Shown here: piece after piece, positions 7,828-16,895 of the stretch | Layout: every line of letters starts with the position of its first letter | How positions within the stretch are numbered: position 1 is the stretch's first letter | DNA from: Pontivivens insulae | GTDB lineage: Bacteria; Pseudomonadota; Alphaproteobacteria; Rhodobacterales; Rhodobacteraceae | DNA length: 64,000 bases | Assembly (NCBI RefSeq): GCF_900302495.1 | Contig: NZ_OMKW01000001.1 | Span: forward strand, 124,001-188,000 | Direction of reading: 5' to 3' | Made by a program: the position numbers and the translations under genes | Notes under the pieces: generated by a model | What the model was told of the DNA's origin: nothing | The model's database searches: none | The model's input: only the letters and a program-made list of their open reading frames with translations

Positions 7828-9317
7828 GATGGAAAGCTGAAGCTTGCGCCCTTGGCGATGCCATCAGGCCAGCGTTGGGTGACGGTTTTTAGCCGGGTGT
7901 AAAAACGGACGCCCTCTGGCCCGTAGATCGCATGATCGCCAAAGGCCGAGCGCTTCCAACCGCCGAAGCTGTGATAGGCGACGGGCACCGGGATCGGGAC
8001 GTTGATGCCGACCATGCCGACTTCGATCCGGTCCGCGAAATCGCGCGCGGCGTCTCCATCACGGGTGAAAATCGCGGTGCCGTTGCCGTATTCATGGTCG
8101 TTGATCAGATCGACGGCGCTGTCATAGGTCTGCGGGCTGAGAACGGAGAGGACGGGGCCGAAAATCTCCGTCTTGTAGATATCCATCTCCGGCTCGACCT
8201 TGTCGAAGAGCGTGCCGCCGAGGAAATAGCCGTCTTCATAGCCCTGAAGCTCCAACCCACGCCCGTCCACGACGAGGTCCGCGCCCTGCGCCACGCCGCT
8301 GTCGATAAGGCCGGAGATACGTTGTTTGGCCTCTGCCGTGATGACCGGGCCCATCTCCGCATCCGGGTCGGTGGAGGGGCCGACTTTCAGGGCCTCGACC
8401 TTGGGCTTGAGCGCATTGACCAGCTTCTCCCCCGTCTCCGCCCCGATGGGCACGGCGACGGAGATTGCCATGCAGCGTTCCCCGGCGGAGCCGAAGCCTG
8501 CGCCCATCAGCGCGTCTGCGGCCTGATCCATGTCCGCGTCGGGCATGACGATCATGTGGTTCTTGGCCCCGCCCAGTGCCTGCACCCGTTTTCCGGCCGC
8601 CGTGCCGCGGGCGTAGACATATTCCGCGATGGGGGTGGAGCCGACAAAGCTGATCGCCTTAACGTCCTTGTGGTCGAGCAGGGCGTCCACGCAGGTCTTG
8701 TCACCGTGCACGATGTTCATCACGCCGGGCGGAAGGCCTGCCTCTTGGAGGAGTTCCCAGGCAAACATTGGGGCGGAGGGATCACGTTCTGACGGTTTGA
8801 GGACGAAGGTGTTCCCGCAGGCTATGGCGATGGGATACATCCACATCGGCACCATGGCGGGGAAGTTGAAGGGCGTGATGCCCGCCACGACGCCCAACGC
8901 CTGTCGGTCGCCATAGCTATCGATGCCGGGGCCGACATTGCGAGAGAACTCACCTTTGAGCAGTTGGGGGATGCCACACGCGAACTCGACCACTTCGAGG
9001 CCGCGCTGCACTTCGCCCAGCGCGTCGTCATGGGTCTTGCCATGTTCACGGGACAGCTCACGCGCCAGCTTGTCCGCGTTTGCATTGAGCAGTTCGAGGA
9101 ACTTGAACATCACCCGCGCGCGTTTGAGCGGCGGGGTGGCGTGCCATGCCGGGAAAGCCGCCTTGGCGCTGGCAACGGCGGCCTCAACCTCGGAAACCGG
9201 AGAAAGTGGGAGGGTTCCAATCACCTCACCCGTTGCAGGGTTGAATACGGGTTGCGTCCGGTCGGATTGGCTATCCACAAGCTTGCCGTCGATGGCGTTC
9301 TGGATTGTGTAGGTCAT
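7824..9317 (-). CDS. mmsA: CoA-acylating methylmalonate-semialdehyde dehydrogenase
   Basis: 497-residue aldehyde dehydrogenase. It oxidises malonate semialdehyde (from uracil) to acetyl-CoA and methylmalonate semialdehyde (from thymine) to propionyl-CoA. The catalytic cysteine is Cys282 in [11 protein letters not shown]. The family-typical N terminus and the C-terminal [14 protein letters not shown] are present. A GGGAGG site precedes the ATG. It heads a tightly overlapping operon running through hydA and completes the pathway after the aminotransferase encoded just upstream. Valine degradation is another possible use. Confidence 0.95.
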   Translation of the reverse strand: MTYTIQNAIDGKLVDSQSDRTQPVFNPATGEVIGTLPLSPVSEVEAAVASAKAAFPAWHATPPLKRARVMFKFLELLNANADKLARELSREHGKTHDDALGEVQRGLEVVEFACGIPQLLKGEFSRNVGPGIDSYGDRQALGVVAGITPFNFPAMVPMWMYPIAIACGNTFVLKPSERDPSAPMFAWELLQEAGLPPGVMNIVHGDKTCVDALLDHKDVKAISFVGSTPIAEYVYARGTAAGKRVQALGGAKNHMIVMPDADMDQAADALMGAGFGSAGERCMAISVAVPIGAETGEKLVNALKPKVEALKVGPSTDPDAEMGPVITAEAKQRISGLIDSGVAQGADLVVDGRGLELQGYEDGYFLGGTLFDKVEPEMDIYKTEIFGPVLSVLSPQTYDSAVDLINDHEYGNGTAIFTRDGDAARDFADRIEVGMVGINVPIPVPVAYHSFGGWKRSAFGDHAIYGPEGVRFYTRLKTVTQRWPDGIAKGASFSFPS

Positions 9318-9357
9318 GTCACCTCCCTAAAGGCGGCAGCGCGGGATGGCGGCATGC

Positions 9358-9394
9358 GCCTCCGGCGGGGATATTTTTGGGACAGATGAAGAGG
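9358..9394 (+). repeat. CCTCCGGCGGGGATATTT-type intergenic motif
   Basis: GCCTCCGGCGGGGATATTTT is followed by TGGGACAGATGAAGAG. It lies in the 156-bp gap between mmsA and the aminotransferase gene. Related copies occur at 2641-2663, 33911-33934 and 38756-38775. I recall this element as common between genes in Rhodobacteraceae. Confidence 0.65.
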
Positions 9395-9431
9395 AGCGGT
9401 TCGCGCCGAAGGCGCGCCCGGCCCAACCGGA

Positions 9432-9453
9432 GGGGGTCCCCCACGGGACCCCC
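9432..9453 (-). terminator. Hairpin downstream of the aminotransferase gene
   Basis: Perfect 9-bp stem (GGGGGTCCC / GGGACCCCC) with a 4-nt loop, 20 nt past the aminotransferase stop on the minus strand. A second small hairpin (CGCGCC-GAA-GGCGCG) is at 9402-9416. Neither has a T-run, so partial termination or mRNA protection before mmsA is likelier than complete termination. Confidence 0.5.
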
Positions 9454-9473
9454 CGACAGGCGGGAGGGCCCTG

Positions 9474-10802
9474 TCATGGCAAATCTTTCAGCACGGCTGC
9501 GAGCGTGCCGAAAAGCTGATCAATCTCTGCCTTCGAGATAATGAGCGGTGGCGACAGCGCGATGATGTCGCCGGTGGTGCGAATGAGAACACCCTTGTCA
9601 TAGCAGCGCAGGAACGCCTCGAAGGCGCGGGCGGTGGGCTTGCCGTCCATCGGAGCAAGCTCGATGCCCGCGATCAAACCGAGATTTCGGATGTCGATGA
9701 CGTTGGGCAGGTCCTTCAGGCTATGCGCCGCGTCTTCCCAATAATTCGCAAGGTCGCCCGCGCGGGTCAGCAAGTCTTCGTCGCGATAGGTCTCAAGCGT
9801 GGCAAGGCCGGCGGCCGCGGCCATAGGGTTGCCGGAATAGGTGTACCCGTGGAACATCTCGATCATGTTTTCGGGTCCATCCATAAAGGCGTCATGGATG
9901 GCGCCGGTGGTCAGAACCGCGCCCATCGGGATGACACCATTGGTCAGACCCTTGGCCGTCGTGATCATGTCGGGCATCACGTCGAACCGCTGGGCGGCAA
10001 ACGGCTGTCCGATCCGACCGAACCCGGTGATGACCTCATCAAATATCAGCAGGATGCCGTGCTTGTCACAGATCGCCCGCAACTTGGCGAGATAATCTAT
10101 CGGCGGGATCAGGACACCGGTGGAGCCTGCGAGAGGCTCCACGATCACAGCGGCAATTGTGGAGGGATCATGCAGCGCGCAGATCCGCTCCAGATCATCG
10201 GCAAGATGAGCGCCGTGCGCTGGACGGCCACGGGTGAAGGCATTCTGCTCTGGCAGGTGGGTGTGCGGCAGATGGTCAACACCGGTGAGCAGGCCACCGA
10301 AATGCTTACGATTATTGACGATGCCCCCGACGGAAATGCCGCCGAAATTGACCCCGTGATAGCCACGCTCGCGCCCGATCAGTCGTGTGCGCGATCCTTC
10401 GCCCCGCGCGCGGTGGTAGGCGAGCGCGAGCTTGAGCGCTGTCTCCACACTTTCGGACCCGGAATTGGTGTAAAAGACATGCTCCATATTGTCGGGGGCG
10501 ATGTCGATCAAGCGATTGGCCAGCTCGAATGCTTTGGGGTGCCCCATCTGAAAGGCCGGGGCATAGTCGAGCTCCGCCGCCTGGGCTGCAATCGCCTCGA
10601 CGATTTTCGGGCGTGCATGGCCCGCGTTGCAGCACCACAGGCCAGCCGTGCCGTCGAGCACCTGGCGCCCGTCCGACGTGGTGTAGTGCATGTCCTTCGC
10701 CCCCACAAACATGCGGGGATTTTTCTTGAATTGGCGATTTGCCGTGAAAGGCATCCAGAATGCGTTTAAGTCATTCGGCACGGCTTGAGTCCGGTCGGAC
10801 AT
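9474..10802 (-). CDS. Omega-amino acid (beta-alanine):pyruvate aminotransferase
   Basis: Class III PLP aminotransferase, 442 residues from the chosen start. The PLP lysine is Lys284 in TTAKGLTNG, the cofactor aspartate is in LLIFDEVITGFGRIG, and YTNSGSESVETALKLAL is the phosphate-binding region. It moves the amino group of beta-alanine or beta-aminoisobutyrate to pyruvate. Upstream in-frame ATGs exist at 10856 and 10814. The ATG at 10802 has a GGAG site at the right distance and yields the family-typical N terminus (NDLNAFWMPFTANRQF). It is transcribed divergently from rutR across a RutR operator. Confidence 0.93.
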   Translation of the reverse strand: MSDRTQAVPNDLNAFWMPFTANRQFKKNPRMFVGAKDMHYTTSDGRQVLDGTAGLWCCNAGHARPKIVEAIAAQAAELDYAPAFQMGHPKAFELANRLIDIAPDNMEHVFYTNSGSESVETALKLALAYHRARGEGSRTRLIGRERGYHGVNFGGISVGGIVNNRKHFGGLLTGVDHLPHTHLPEQNAFTRGRPAHGAHLADDLERICALHDPSTIAAVIVEPLAGSTGVLIPPIDYLAKLRAICDKHGILLIFDEVITGFGRIGQPFAAQRFDVMPDMITTAKGLTNGVIPMGAVLTTGAIHDAFMDGPENMIEMFHGYTYSGNPMAAAAGLATLETYRDEDLLTRAGDLANYWEDAAHSLKDLPNVIDIRNLGLIAGIELAPMDGKPTARAFEAFLRCYDKGVLIRTTGDIIALSPPLIISKAEIDQLFGTLAAVLKDLP

Positions 10803-10868
10803 CTGGCTCTCCATGTTGGTGCCGGGCAATTCTGCTTTACGCTGTTGACCGGTCATCGCTATGATCTT

Positions 10869-10884
10869 TTGACCATTTGGTCAG
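10869..10884. promoter_or_regulatory. RutR operator between the aminotransferase and rutR
   Basis: TTGACCATTTGGTCAG matches the RutR consensus TTGACCANNTGGTCAA at all but the last base. It lies in the 139-bp divergent region, 67 nt from the aminotransferase start and 57 nt from rutR, so it can control both the catabolic genes and rutR itself. Confidence 0.85.
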
Positions 10885-10941
10885 AACGCTACCAGAGCGC
10901 CGCAGCCAGTCAAGCGTCGCGTCAGTTTTGAGGAGCCCGGT

Positions 10942-11565
10942 ATGGCAGACGGCACCCCGCGCAAGGAAACCCGCATTCAGGCCGAAAAACGCGAGATCAT
11001 CCGGGAAGCCGCGTTGGAAGTCTTTGCCTCTCACGGGTTTCGCGGGGCGACGTTGGACCAGATCGCAGAGGTGGCGAAGCTGTCCAAGCCCAACCTGCTC
11101 TATTATTTCGACAGTAAGGAGGCGATCCACGCCGATCTGCTGGCCCGGTTGCTGGACACATGGCTGGACCCGCTGCGTGAGATGCGCGAGGACGGCGACC
11201 CGATCCGCGAGATCCGCGGCTACATTCAGCGCAAGCTTGAGGCTGCCCGCGACTATCCACGGGAAAGCCGCCTGTTCGCGAATGAGATCCTGCAAGGTGC
11301 GCCAAGGTTGCTCGATGAATTGCAGGGGCCGTTGCGGGATCTGGTGAATGACAAGTCCGATCTGATGCGACGCTGGATGGATGACGGGAAGATCGCCCGC
11401 ATCTCTCCGCACCATCTGATCTTTGCGATCTGGGCGGTCACGCAACACTATGCCGATTTCGATGTGCAGGTCCGCGCCGTGCTGGGCAAAGATGATGAGG
11501 CGCGCTTTCACGACGCGGCGGAAACAATCGAGAAGCTGTTCTTTAGTGGGCTCGCGCCGCGTTAA
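10942..11565 (+). CDS. rutR: TetR-family pyrimidine regulator RutR
   Basis: 207-residue TetR-type repressor. The N-terminal helix-turn-helix contains FRGATLDQIAEVAKLSKPNL followed by LYYFDSKEAI. The C-terminal ligand domain carries features of E. coli RutR: RDYPRESRLFANEIL, GAPRLLDEL, and HLIFAIWAVTQHYADF. RutR binds uracil or thymine and releases DNA. A TGAGGAG site precedes the ATG. The divergent catabolic operon and the operator at 10869-10884 support the assignment. Confidence 0.94.
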   Translation: MADGTPRKETRIQAEKREIIREAALEVFASHGFRGATLDQIAEVAKLSKPNLLYYFDSKEAIHADLLARLLDTWLDPLREMREDGDPIREIRGYIQRKLEAARDYPRESRLFANEILQGAPRLLDELQGPLRDLVNDKSDLMRRWMDDGKIARISPHHLIFAIWAVTQHYADFDVQVRAVLGKDDEARFHDAAETIEKLFFSGLAPR

Positions 11566-11643
11566 GGCTTTTTTCAGATTCGCTGGCAAAAATGAGGAAG
11601 CAGCGGCAGAACGCCCGAATTTTTCAGTATTCGGAGGTTTGAT

Positions 11644-11895
11644 ATGATTGCTCCCCTATATCCCCAGCCTGTGGCCGCCAACGCGACCCGGTCCGGCAGC
11701 GCTGATCCGGTCGTCGCGCCCGCGTCGGCAGGCCAAATGCCCGGCAGCCCATCTGGCGGTGGCACATCCACCCAAACCGTGGAGGCCGTTCAGCAGGTTG
11801 GCCAGACAAGCGAAGGTGCAAAGATCCTGCCGGAGTTGCAGGTGCCCCGTGCTGCGCCAGAGGCGCTGATTTCTGCCCTCGCGCAGGAAGACTAG
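11644..11895 (+). CDS. Small Pro/Ala/Ser-rich protein of unknown function
   Basis: 83 residues, low complexity (P, A, S, G, Q) in the first two thirds, with no signal peptide or membrane segment. A strong CGGAGG ribosome site 7 nt before the ATG supports translation. It follows rutR by 78 nt, and its stop overlaps the stop of the convergent EamA gene. No family is recognised; it may be disordered. Confidence 0.6.
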   Translation: MIAPLYPQPVAANATRSGSADPVVAPASAGQMPGSPSGGGTSTQTVEAVQQVGQTSEGAKILPELQVPRAAPEALISALAQED

Positions 11896-12791
11896 GCCCC
11901 GCGCGGGTCGGGCCTTACCAGAATGAGAAGGGCCGCAATCGTCATCGCGATACCGATCGCCACGACGGACGCGGGCCAGCTCGCACCGCTCGACACTTCC
12001 CATAGGATGACAACGCTCGGCGTAAGATAGGTGTAGGCCATGACCTTCGCGCTGGGCAGCCGCAGGGTTGCGTATTGCAGCAGAAGGAAGGTCACAGCAC
12101 TGGCGAAAACAGCAAGATAGGCGAGTGTGAACCAGAAGAGAGGTGGCAAGGCCAACCACTCGGTGCGTGCAATCTGTCCGCCGCTGATTGCAAAGAGCAG
12201 AGCCGCGCCAGCGATCAACATGCCGAACGTGAACACAACCGGCCTTTCCCCCTGGTTCAGCTTTCGCACCATGGGCGTATAGACAGCATGTGCAACGCAG
12301 CCGACGAAATAGATCGCCTCTCCCCGCCCCAGATCGAGAGAAAGCAAGCGGGCGATATCGGCATCGAAGATGACCCAGAGCGCACCGGCGGCGCCCAGCG
12401 CAAGCCCCAACGCCACACCGGCCGTGGTGATCTGACGCAATAGGAGCCACGCAATCACGGCCGTCAACACAGGTGTCAGGGTGAACACCGCTGCGGCATC
12501 GACGGGATCAGCGGTTTTCAAACCTTCGAACATCAGCACGAAATAGATGGCGAAGACGCCGCCGAGCACCGCATAGCGCCATGGCGCGCGCAGCGCTGTG
12601 CGCGGAATGCCCCCCGTGGCAAAGGCCAGCGCGCCGATCAGCACGCCGGCGATGGCAAAGCGAACCGCTGTGAGAGCAACGGGATCGACCATATTGGCGA
12701 TCCGTGCCCCCAAACTAAACGACCCTGCGACGAGGATAGAGAAGAGAAGCATCGCGGCATGGCCGCGCAGAGCCTCACTCCGCTGCGACAC
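11892..12791 (-). CDS. EamA/DMT-family transporter
   Basis: Inner-membrane transporter with about ten hydrophobic segments in two EamA repeats; AVRFAIAGVLIGALAFA is in the first and VTFLLLQYATLRLPSAKVMA in the second. The frame is open to 12869. A GTG at 12791 gives a typical start (SQRSEALRGHAAMLLFS), and an ATG at 12752 is a third choice; the ribosome site is weak in all cases. It overlaps the end of preA and may export a metabolite of the pathway, although the substrate is not readable from sequence. Confidence 0.85.
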   Translation of the reverse strand: MSQRSEALRGHAAMLLFSILVAGSFSLGARIANMVDPVALTAVRFAIAGVLIGALAFATGGIPRTALRAPWRYAVLGGVFAIYFVLMFEGLKTADPVDAAAVFTLTPVLTAVIAWLLLRQITTAGVALGLALGAAGALWVIFDADIARLLSLDLGRGEAIYFVGCVAHAVYTPMVRKLNQGERPVVFTFGMLIAGAALLFAISGGQIARTEWLALPPLFWFTLAYLAVFASAVTFLLLQYATLRLPSAKVMAYTYLTPSVVILWEVSSGASWPASVVAIGIAMTIAALLILVRPDPRGA

Positions 12792-14076
12792 TGGCCGGGT
12801 TGTTCGGATGCGTGGTCCAGTCGGCTGGCTCAGCCTCGACCGTGCGGCCCGTTCGCGGATCAACTTCACCTGGCTTCATCTCTTCCATCGTGATGCAGCC
12901 CTCGACCGGGCAAACGTTCACGCAGAGATTGCAGGCCACGCACTCTTCGTCAATCACCTCGAACGTGCGGTCCGCGCTCATGCTGATGGCCTGGTGCGAG
13001 GTGTCCTCACAAGCGGCGAAGCACCGCCCGCACGAAATGCAGAGATCCTGATCAATCCGTGCCTTGGTCACGTAGTTCAGGTTGAGATTCTGCCAATCCG
13101 AACAGTTGGGCACGGCCCGCCCGGTGATGGCGTCGATATTGGTATGGCCTTTCTCATCCATCCACTGACCGAGGCCTGAGATCATCTCCTCCACAATTTT
13201 GAAACCATAGGTCATGGCGGCGGTGCACACCTGTACGGACCCGGCACCGAGCGCGATGAACTCCGCCGCGTCGCGCCACGTCGTGATGCCGCCAATGCCC
13301 GAGATCGGAAGATCCGCCGTAACAGGGTTTCGCGCGATTTCAGCGACCATGTTCAAGGCGATGGGCTTCACCGCCGGGCCGCAATAGCCGCCATGTGCGC
13401 CTTTTCCGTCAATCGTCGGCTCTGGCGCGAAGAGGTCGAGATTGACGCTTGTGATGGAATTGATGGTGTTGATCAGGCTGACCGCATCTGCCCCGCCGCG
13501 ATGCGCCGCCTCTGCCGGTTTGCGGATATCCGTGATGTTTGGCGTCAGTTTCACGATGCAGGGCATGCGCGTGTTCTGCTTCACCCAGCGGGTCACCATC
13601 TCGATATATTCGGGGACCTGACCGACGGCGGAGCCCATGCCGCGCTCTGACATACCGTGAGGGCAGCCAAAGTTCAGCTCGACTCCATCGGCCCCGGTCT
13701 CTTCCACCATCGGCAGGATGGTCTTCCAGCTTTTCTCGTCGCAGGGCACCATCAGGCTGACAACCATGGCACGGTCAGGGTAGTCGCGTTTAACGGCCTT
13801 TATCTCATCCAGATTGGTCTGGAGCGGGCGATCCGTGATCAGCTCGATGTTGTTGAGGCCCAGGAGCCGCCGGTCAGCTCCATAGATCGCGCCATAGCGT
13901 GGCCCGTTCACGTTGACCACGTGGGGATCAAGGCCGAGCGTTTTCCACACGACACCACCCCATCCGGCGTCGAAGGCGCGGCGGACGTTATATTCCTTGT
14001 CCGTTGGTGGGGCCGAGGCGAGCCAGAACGGATTGGGCGACTTGATGCCTGCGAAGTTAATGCTCAGATCAGCCAT
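12775..14076 (-). CDS. preA: NAD-dependent dihydropyrimidine dehydrogenase subunit PreA
   Basis: 433 residues. An N-terminal FMN-binding TIM barrel of the dihydroorotate-dehydrogenase type contains VELNFGCPHGMSERGMG with the catalytic cysteine. A C-terminal ferredoxin domain has two 4Fe-4S motifs, CISCGRCFAACEDTSHQAI and CVACNLCVNVCPVEGC. With PreT it reduces uracil and thymine to the dihydropyrimidines. Three nucleotides separate it from preT. Residues after the last cluster form a short acidic tail. Confidence 0.96.
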   Translation of the reverse strand: MADLSINFAGIKSPNPFWLASAPPTDKEYNVRRAFDAGWGGVVWKTLGLDPHVVNVNGPRYGAIYGADRRLLGLNNIELITDRPLQTNLDEIKAVKRDYPDRAMVVSLMVPCDEKSWKTILPMVEETGADGVELNFGCPHGMSERGMGSAVGQVPEYIEMVTRWVKQNTRMPCIVKLTPNITDIRKPAEAAHRGGADAVSLINTINSITSVNLDLFAPEPTIDGKGAHGGYCGPAVKPIALNMVAEIARNPVTADLPISGIGGITTWRDAAEFIALGAGSVQVCTAAMTYGFKIVEEMISGLGQWMDEKGHTNIDAITGRAVPNCSDWQNLNLNYVTKARIDQDLCISCGRCFAACEDTSHQAISMSADRTFEVIDEECVACNLCVNVCPVEGCITMEEMKPGEVDPRTGRTVEAEPADWTTHPNNPASVAAE

Positions 14077-14079
14077 TGC

Positions 14080-15414
14080 TCACTCTCCCCCGGACAGCAT
14101 TGCGTGAATATCTTCGGCGGCGTCCCGCCCCTCCGCGACTGCGGTGACCGTCAGATCATCGCCGCCTGAGGCACAATCGCCCCCGGCCCAGACCCCGTCC
14201 AGCGTCGTGCGGCCACCGGCACCAACAGCGATCTTTCGGCCGTCCAGTTCAAGGCCCGTTTCACCGAGCGTCTGGCCGATGGCGACGAAGACCTGATCGG
14301 CAGGTAGACGGAACCGCTCACCTGTCCCGACCAGCTGGCCGCCAGATTGTGTTGTATATTCGAACTCGACTTCGCGGACCGCGCCGTCACCATGCAGCGC
14401 GACCGGTTGCGCATTGCACTTCAGATGCACACCTTCATGGGTTGCGTGATCCTGTTCTTTGCCGCTGGCGCTCATCCCATCTTGACCGCGCCGATAGACA
14501 ATCGTGACCGTTTCTGCGCCGAGCAGCCGGGACTGAACCGCCGCATCCACGGCAGTCATCCCGCCACCGATCACGACAACGTCGCGCCCGATCGGAATAT
14601 CGGCCTTGGCATTGGCCTGTCGCAACTGATCAATGAAATCGACGGCATCCTGCACATTTTCCAGATCGTCGCCCGGAATGCCGAGCGCATTTGTACCGCT
14701 CAACCCGATTCCCAGGAAAACCGCGTCAAAATCGTTGCGAAGCTGTTCCAGAGTTGTATCGCGGCCCAGCGCGCGCTCATGCTCAACCGAAATCCCACCG
14801 ATCTGGAGCAGCCAGTCCACCTCTCGCTGCGCAAAATTATCGGGTGTCTTATAGGCGGCGATCCCGTATTCATTCAGACCGCCTGCCTTGGGTTTTGCGT
14901 CGAGAATGGTGACATCGTGGCCATGGAGGGCAAGACGATGAGCAGCCGACAGACCAGCGGGCCCGGCACCGACCACGGCTACACGTTTCCCAGTTGCAGC
15001 CGCCCTCGTAAACGGATGGACGTCAGCCGCCATCAATGTGTCGGTTGCGTAACGTTGAAGACGACCGATCTGCACCGGCTTTCCTTCTGCCGCTTCGCGC
15101 ACGCAGGCCTCCTCGCAGAGTTGCTCCGTCGGGCAAACGCGGGCGCACATGCCGCCCAGGATGTTCTGGCTGAAGATCGTCCTTGCCGCAGCTTCGGGCG
15201 TGTCCGTCGCGATCTGGCGGATGAAGAGCGGAATATCGATGGCGGTCGGGCAGGCTGTGACACAGGGCGCATCATAGCAGAAGTAGCAACGATCCGAGGC
15301 GACGTGCGCCTCGTGCCGATCAAGTGGCGGGTACAGATCCGCGAAATTTGCGTGGTAATCTTCAGCCTCAAGGCGATTTGCTGAAATTCCCGATTGTGGA
15401 GCCCCGTCGGCCAT
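14080..15414 (-). CDS. preT: Dihydropyrimidine dehydrogenase subunit PreT
   Basis: 444-residue NAD(P)H-oxidising flavoprotein that passes electrons to PreA. The N-terminal Fe-S region reads CYFCYDAPCVTACPTAID with later CARVCPTEQLCEEACVR. An FAD-binding site, [20 protein letters not shown], is followed by a second nucleotide-binding site, VVVIGGGMTAVDAAVQS. The ATG at 15414 with a GGGAGAG site is preferred over an upstream in-frame start at 15459. A RutR-like palindrome lies 56-73 nt upstream. Confidence 0.95.
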   Translation of the reverse strand: MADGAPQSGISANRLEAEDYHANFADLYPPLDRHEAHVASDRCYFCYDAPCVTACPTAIDIPLFIRQIATDTPEAAARTIFSQNILGGMCARVCPTEQLCEEACVREAAEGKPVQIGRLQRYATDTLMAADVHPFTRAAATGKRVAVVGAGPAGLSAAHRLALHGHDVTILDAKPKAGGLNEYGIAAYKTPDNFAQREVDWLLQIGGISVEHERALGRDTTLEQLRNDFDAVFLGIGLSGTNALGIPGDDLENVQDAVDFIDQLRQANAKADIPIGRDVVVIGGGMTAVDAAVQSRLLGAETVTIVYRRGQDGMSASGKEQDHATHEGVHLKCNAQPVALHGDGAVREVEFEYTTQSGGQLVGTGERFRLPADQVFVAIGQTLGETGLELDGRKIAVGAGGRTTLDGVWAGGDCASGGDDLTVTAVAEGRDAAEDIHAMLSGGE

Positions 15415-15469
15415 ATTTCGCTCTCCCTGAAATACAGTTTCGTCAGGGAAGCGTCTCACAGGATAATAT

Positions 15470-15487
15470 TTTTATCAAATGGTAAAA
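15470..15487. promoter_or_regulatory. Degenerate RutR-like palindrome upstream of preT
   Basis: TTTTATCAAATGGTAAAA is a near-perfect palindrome with the TCA-NN-TGGT core geometry of the RutR site but three mismatches to TTGACCANNTGGTCAA. It sits in an AT-rich promoter region before preT-preA. It could be a weak RutR site or the site of another TetR-type regulator. Confidence 0.4.
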
Positions 15488-15494
15488 TTTATTT

Positions 15495-15875
15495 TTAACT
15501 GAGCTGTCCGAAATGCTCCTCGATCGCGGCGCGCATGTCGGCCACGGAAAAAGGTTTTGCCACGAAGTGATCCACCTGCGCGGTACTGGCCTGTTCGCGG
15601 TAAGCATCCGATGTTGCGAGAAAGACCGGCAGGCTACGAAGCACCGGATGCGCCTTGATCCGTTCAGCAAGGTCGATCCCACTCATCCCTGGCATATTGA
15701 GATCGGAGATCACGAGGTCGAACGGTTTCGCCTCTAGCTGTTCCCAGGCGGCACTGCCCGTTGCGGCGAGGCCCACAGCGGTGATGCCCAGCCGACCGAG
15801 ACATTGGCGTGCGAGACCCCGCATGGTCTGCTGATCATCAACCACAAGCACCTTAAGACTTTTGGCCACAGGCAT
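15495..15875 (-). CDS. CheY-like single-domain response regulator
   Basis: 126 residues, a receiver domain only. The acidic pair is in VLVVDDQQTMR, the phosphoacceptor is Asp58 in LVISDLNMPGMSG, and the conserved lysine is in FVAKPFS. It is the last gene of the chemosensory operon, 27 nt after cheB, with a GGAG site. It probably carries the CheA phosphoryl signal to an output, or acts as a phosphate sink. Confidence 0.92.
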   Translation of the reverse strand: MPVAKSLKVLVVDDQQTMRGLARQCLGRLGITAVGLAATGSAAWEQLEAKPFDLVISDLNMPGMSGIDLAERIKAHPVLRSLPVFLATSDAYREQASTAQVDHFVAKPFSVADMRAAIEEHFGQLS

Positions 15876-15902
15876 TACGCATCTCCACTTCGTTACTCAC
15901 AT

Positions 15903-16886
15903 CTAGATCGGCAAAGGTTTAGAAAGTCCTGACAGAGCATCGCCTATTTGCGTTACCGTCTGAGAAATCGCATCGGGGCGGGCGATTTGCGTGGCGCGCG
16001 GCATGGCGTCGACTGCACAGGACGTGGGGCACTGGATCAGGACGCGCACGTCGCCCTTCCCCGCAAGGCCATTGGCACCGTCCCGGCCCATGCCGCTCAG
16101 AACGACAGCTGTGTCTGCGCCGGGCAGCGAGGCGAAAACCGCATCTGCCGCCCGTGGCGCGGCATTGGTGGCCTGCGGGCCAAGCTTTATCCGACCACCG
16201 GCTATGTGGGCGATCCGCTCGGACGGCAGCAGGTGGATGCGGTTCCCGCGCAATCGAGTCTCATCCCCGGCAAGCGTGACATCCTTAGCCGTAATGTCAG
16301 CAAGATGTTCCGCAAGTCTGACCGAAAACCCAGGTGGCAGGTGTTGAATGACCACAATCGGGGGGAAAATGTTTGGTAGGGCGCTGAGGATGCGCGTGAG
16401 TGGGTCGATTGCCCCGGTTGAGCCGGCAATCGCGACGACCTGATCGCGCTTCATTGCAACACTTGGCACGGTGCCGCCTGCTTCTGGCCGCCCCGTGTCC
16501 ACGACTGATAGTGCCTGAGCCACTGCGCCCAACCGTCTTGCAAACCCATTCAGGCCACAGCTCTTGCCCGGCTTTTCAACAACTTCGGCCGCACCCAGGG
16601 CGAGTGCCTCAATCGCTCGCCTGGTGCCGCGTCCGGTGAATGCGGACACCATGACAATCCGTGGATCGTAGCGACCGAGTATGGCCCGCAGAGCGTGAAA
16701 CCCATTGGCACCTGGCAGCTCGACATCCATTGTAATCAGGTCTGGTGTGTGACGGTCGCAAAATTGGACAGCATCCTGTGCTGTTGCGACCGCGCCGATC
16801 ACCACAAGTCCTTTGCATTGGCCGAGTATGTCGGCGATCAGCGCCCGAAAAAACCGGCTATCGTCAACTATGAGTGCGGTTCGCAT
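15903..16886 (-). CDS. cheB: Chemotaxis protein-glutamate methylesterase CheB
   Basis: 327 residues. The N-terminal receiver domain has phosphoacceptor Asp54 (LITMDVELPGANGF). The C-terminal methylesterase shows the catalytic triad regions VAIAGSTGAIDPL (Ser), VIQHLPPGFS (His) and VLSGMGRDGANGL (Asp). It demethylates or deamidates receptor glutamates for adaptation. It is 9 nt downstream of cheW. The usual partner, methyltransferase CheR, is not in the window. Confidence 0.95.
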   Translation of the reverse strand: MRTALIVDDSRFFRALIADILGQCKGLVVIGAVATAQDAVQFCDRHTPDLITMDVELPGANGFHALRAILGRYDPRIVMVSAFTGRGTRRAIEALALGAAEVVEKPGKSCGLNGFARRLGAVAQALSVVDTGRPEAGGTVPSVAMKRDQVVAIAGSTGAIDPLTRILSALPNIFPPIVVIQHLPPGFSVRLAEHLADITAKDVTLAGDETRLRGNRIHLLPSERIAHIAGGRIKLGPQATNAAPRAADAVFASLPGADTAVVLSGMGRDGANGLAGKGDVRVLIQCPTSCAVDAMPRATQIARPDAISQTVTQIGDALSGLSKPLPI

Positions 16887-16895
16887 TCGGAGGAA

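Noticed and set aside
10837-11589. 250-codon minus-strand frame opposite rutR
   Set aside because: The plus strand encodes a convincing RutR with operator and ribosome site; the opposite frame has no family.
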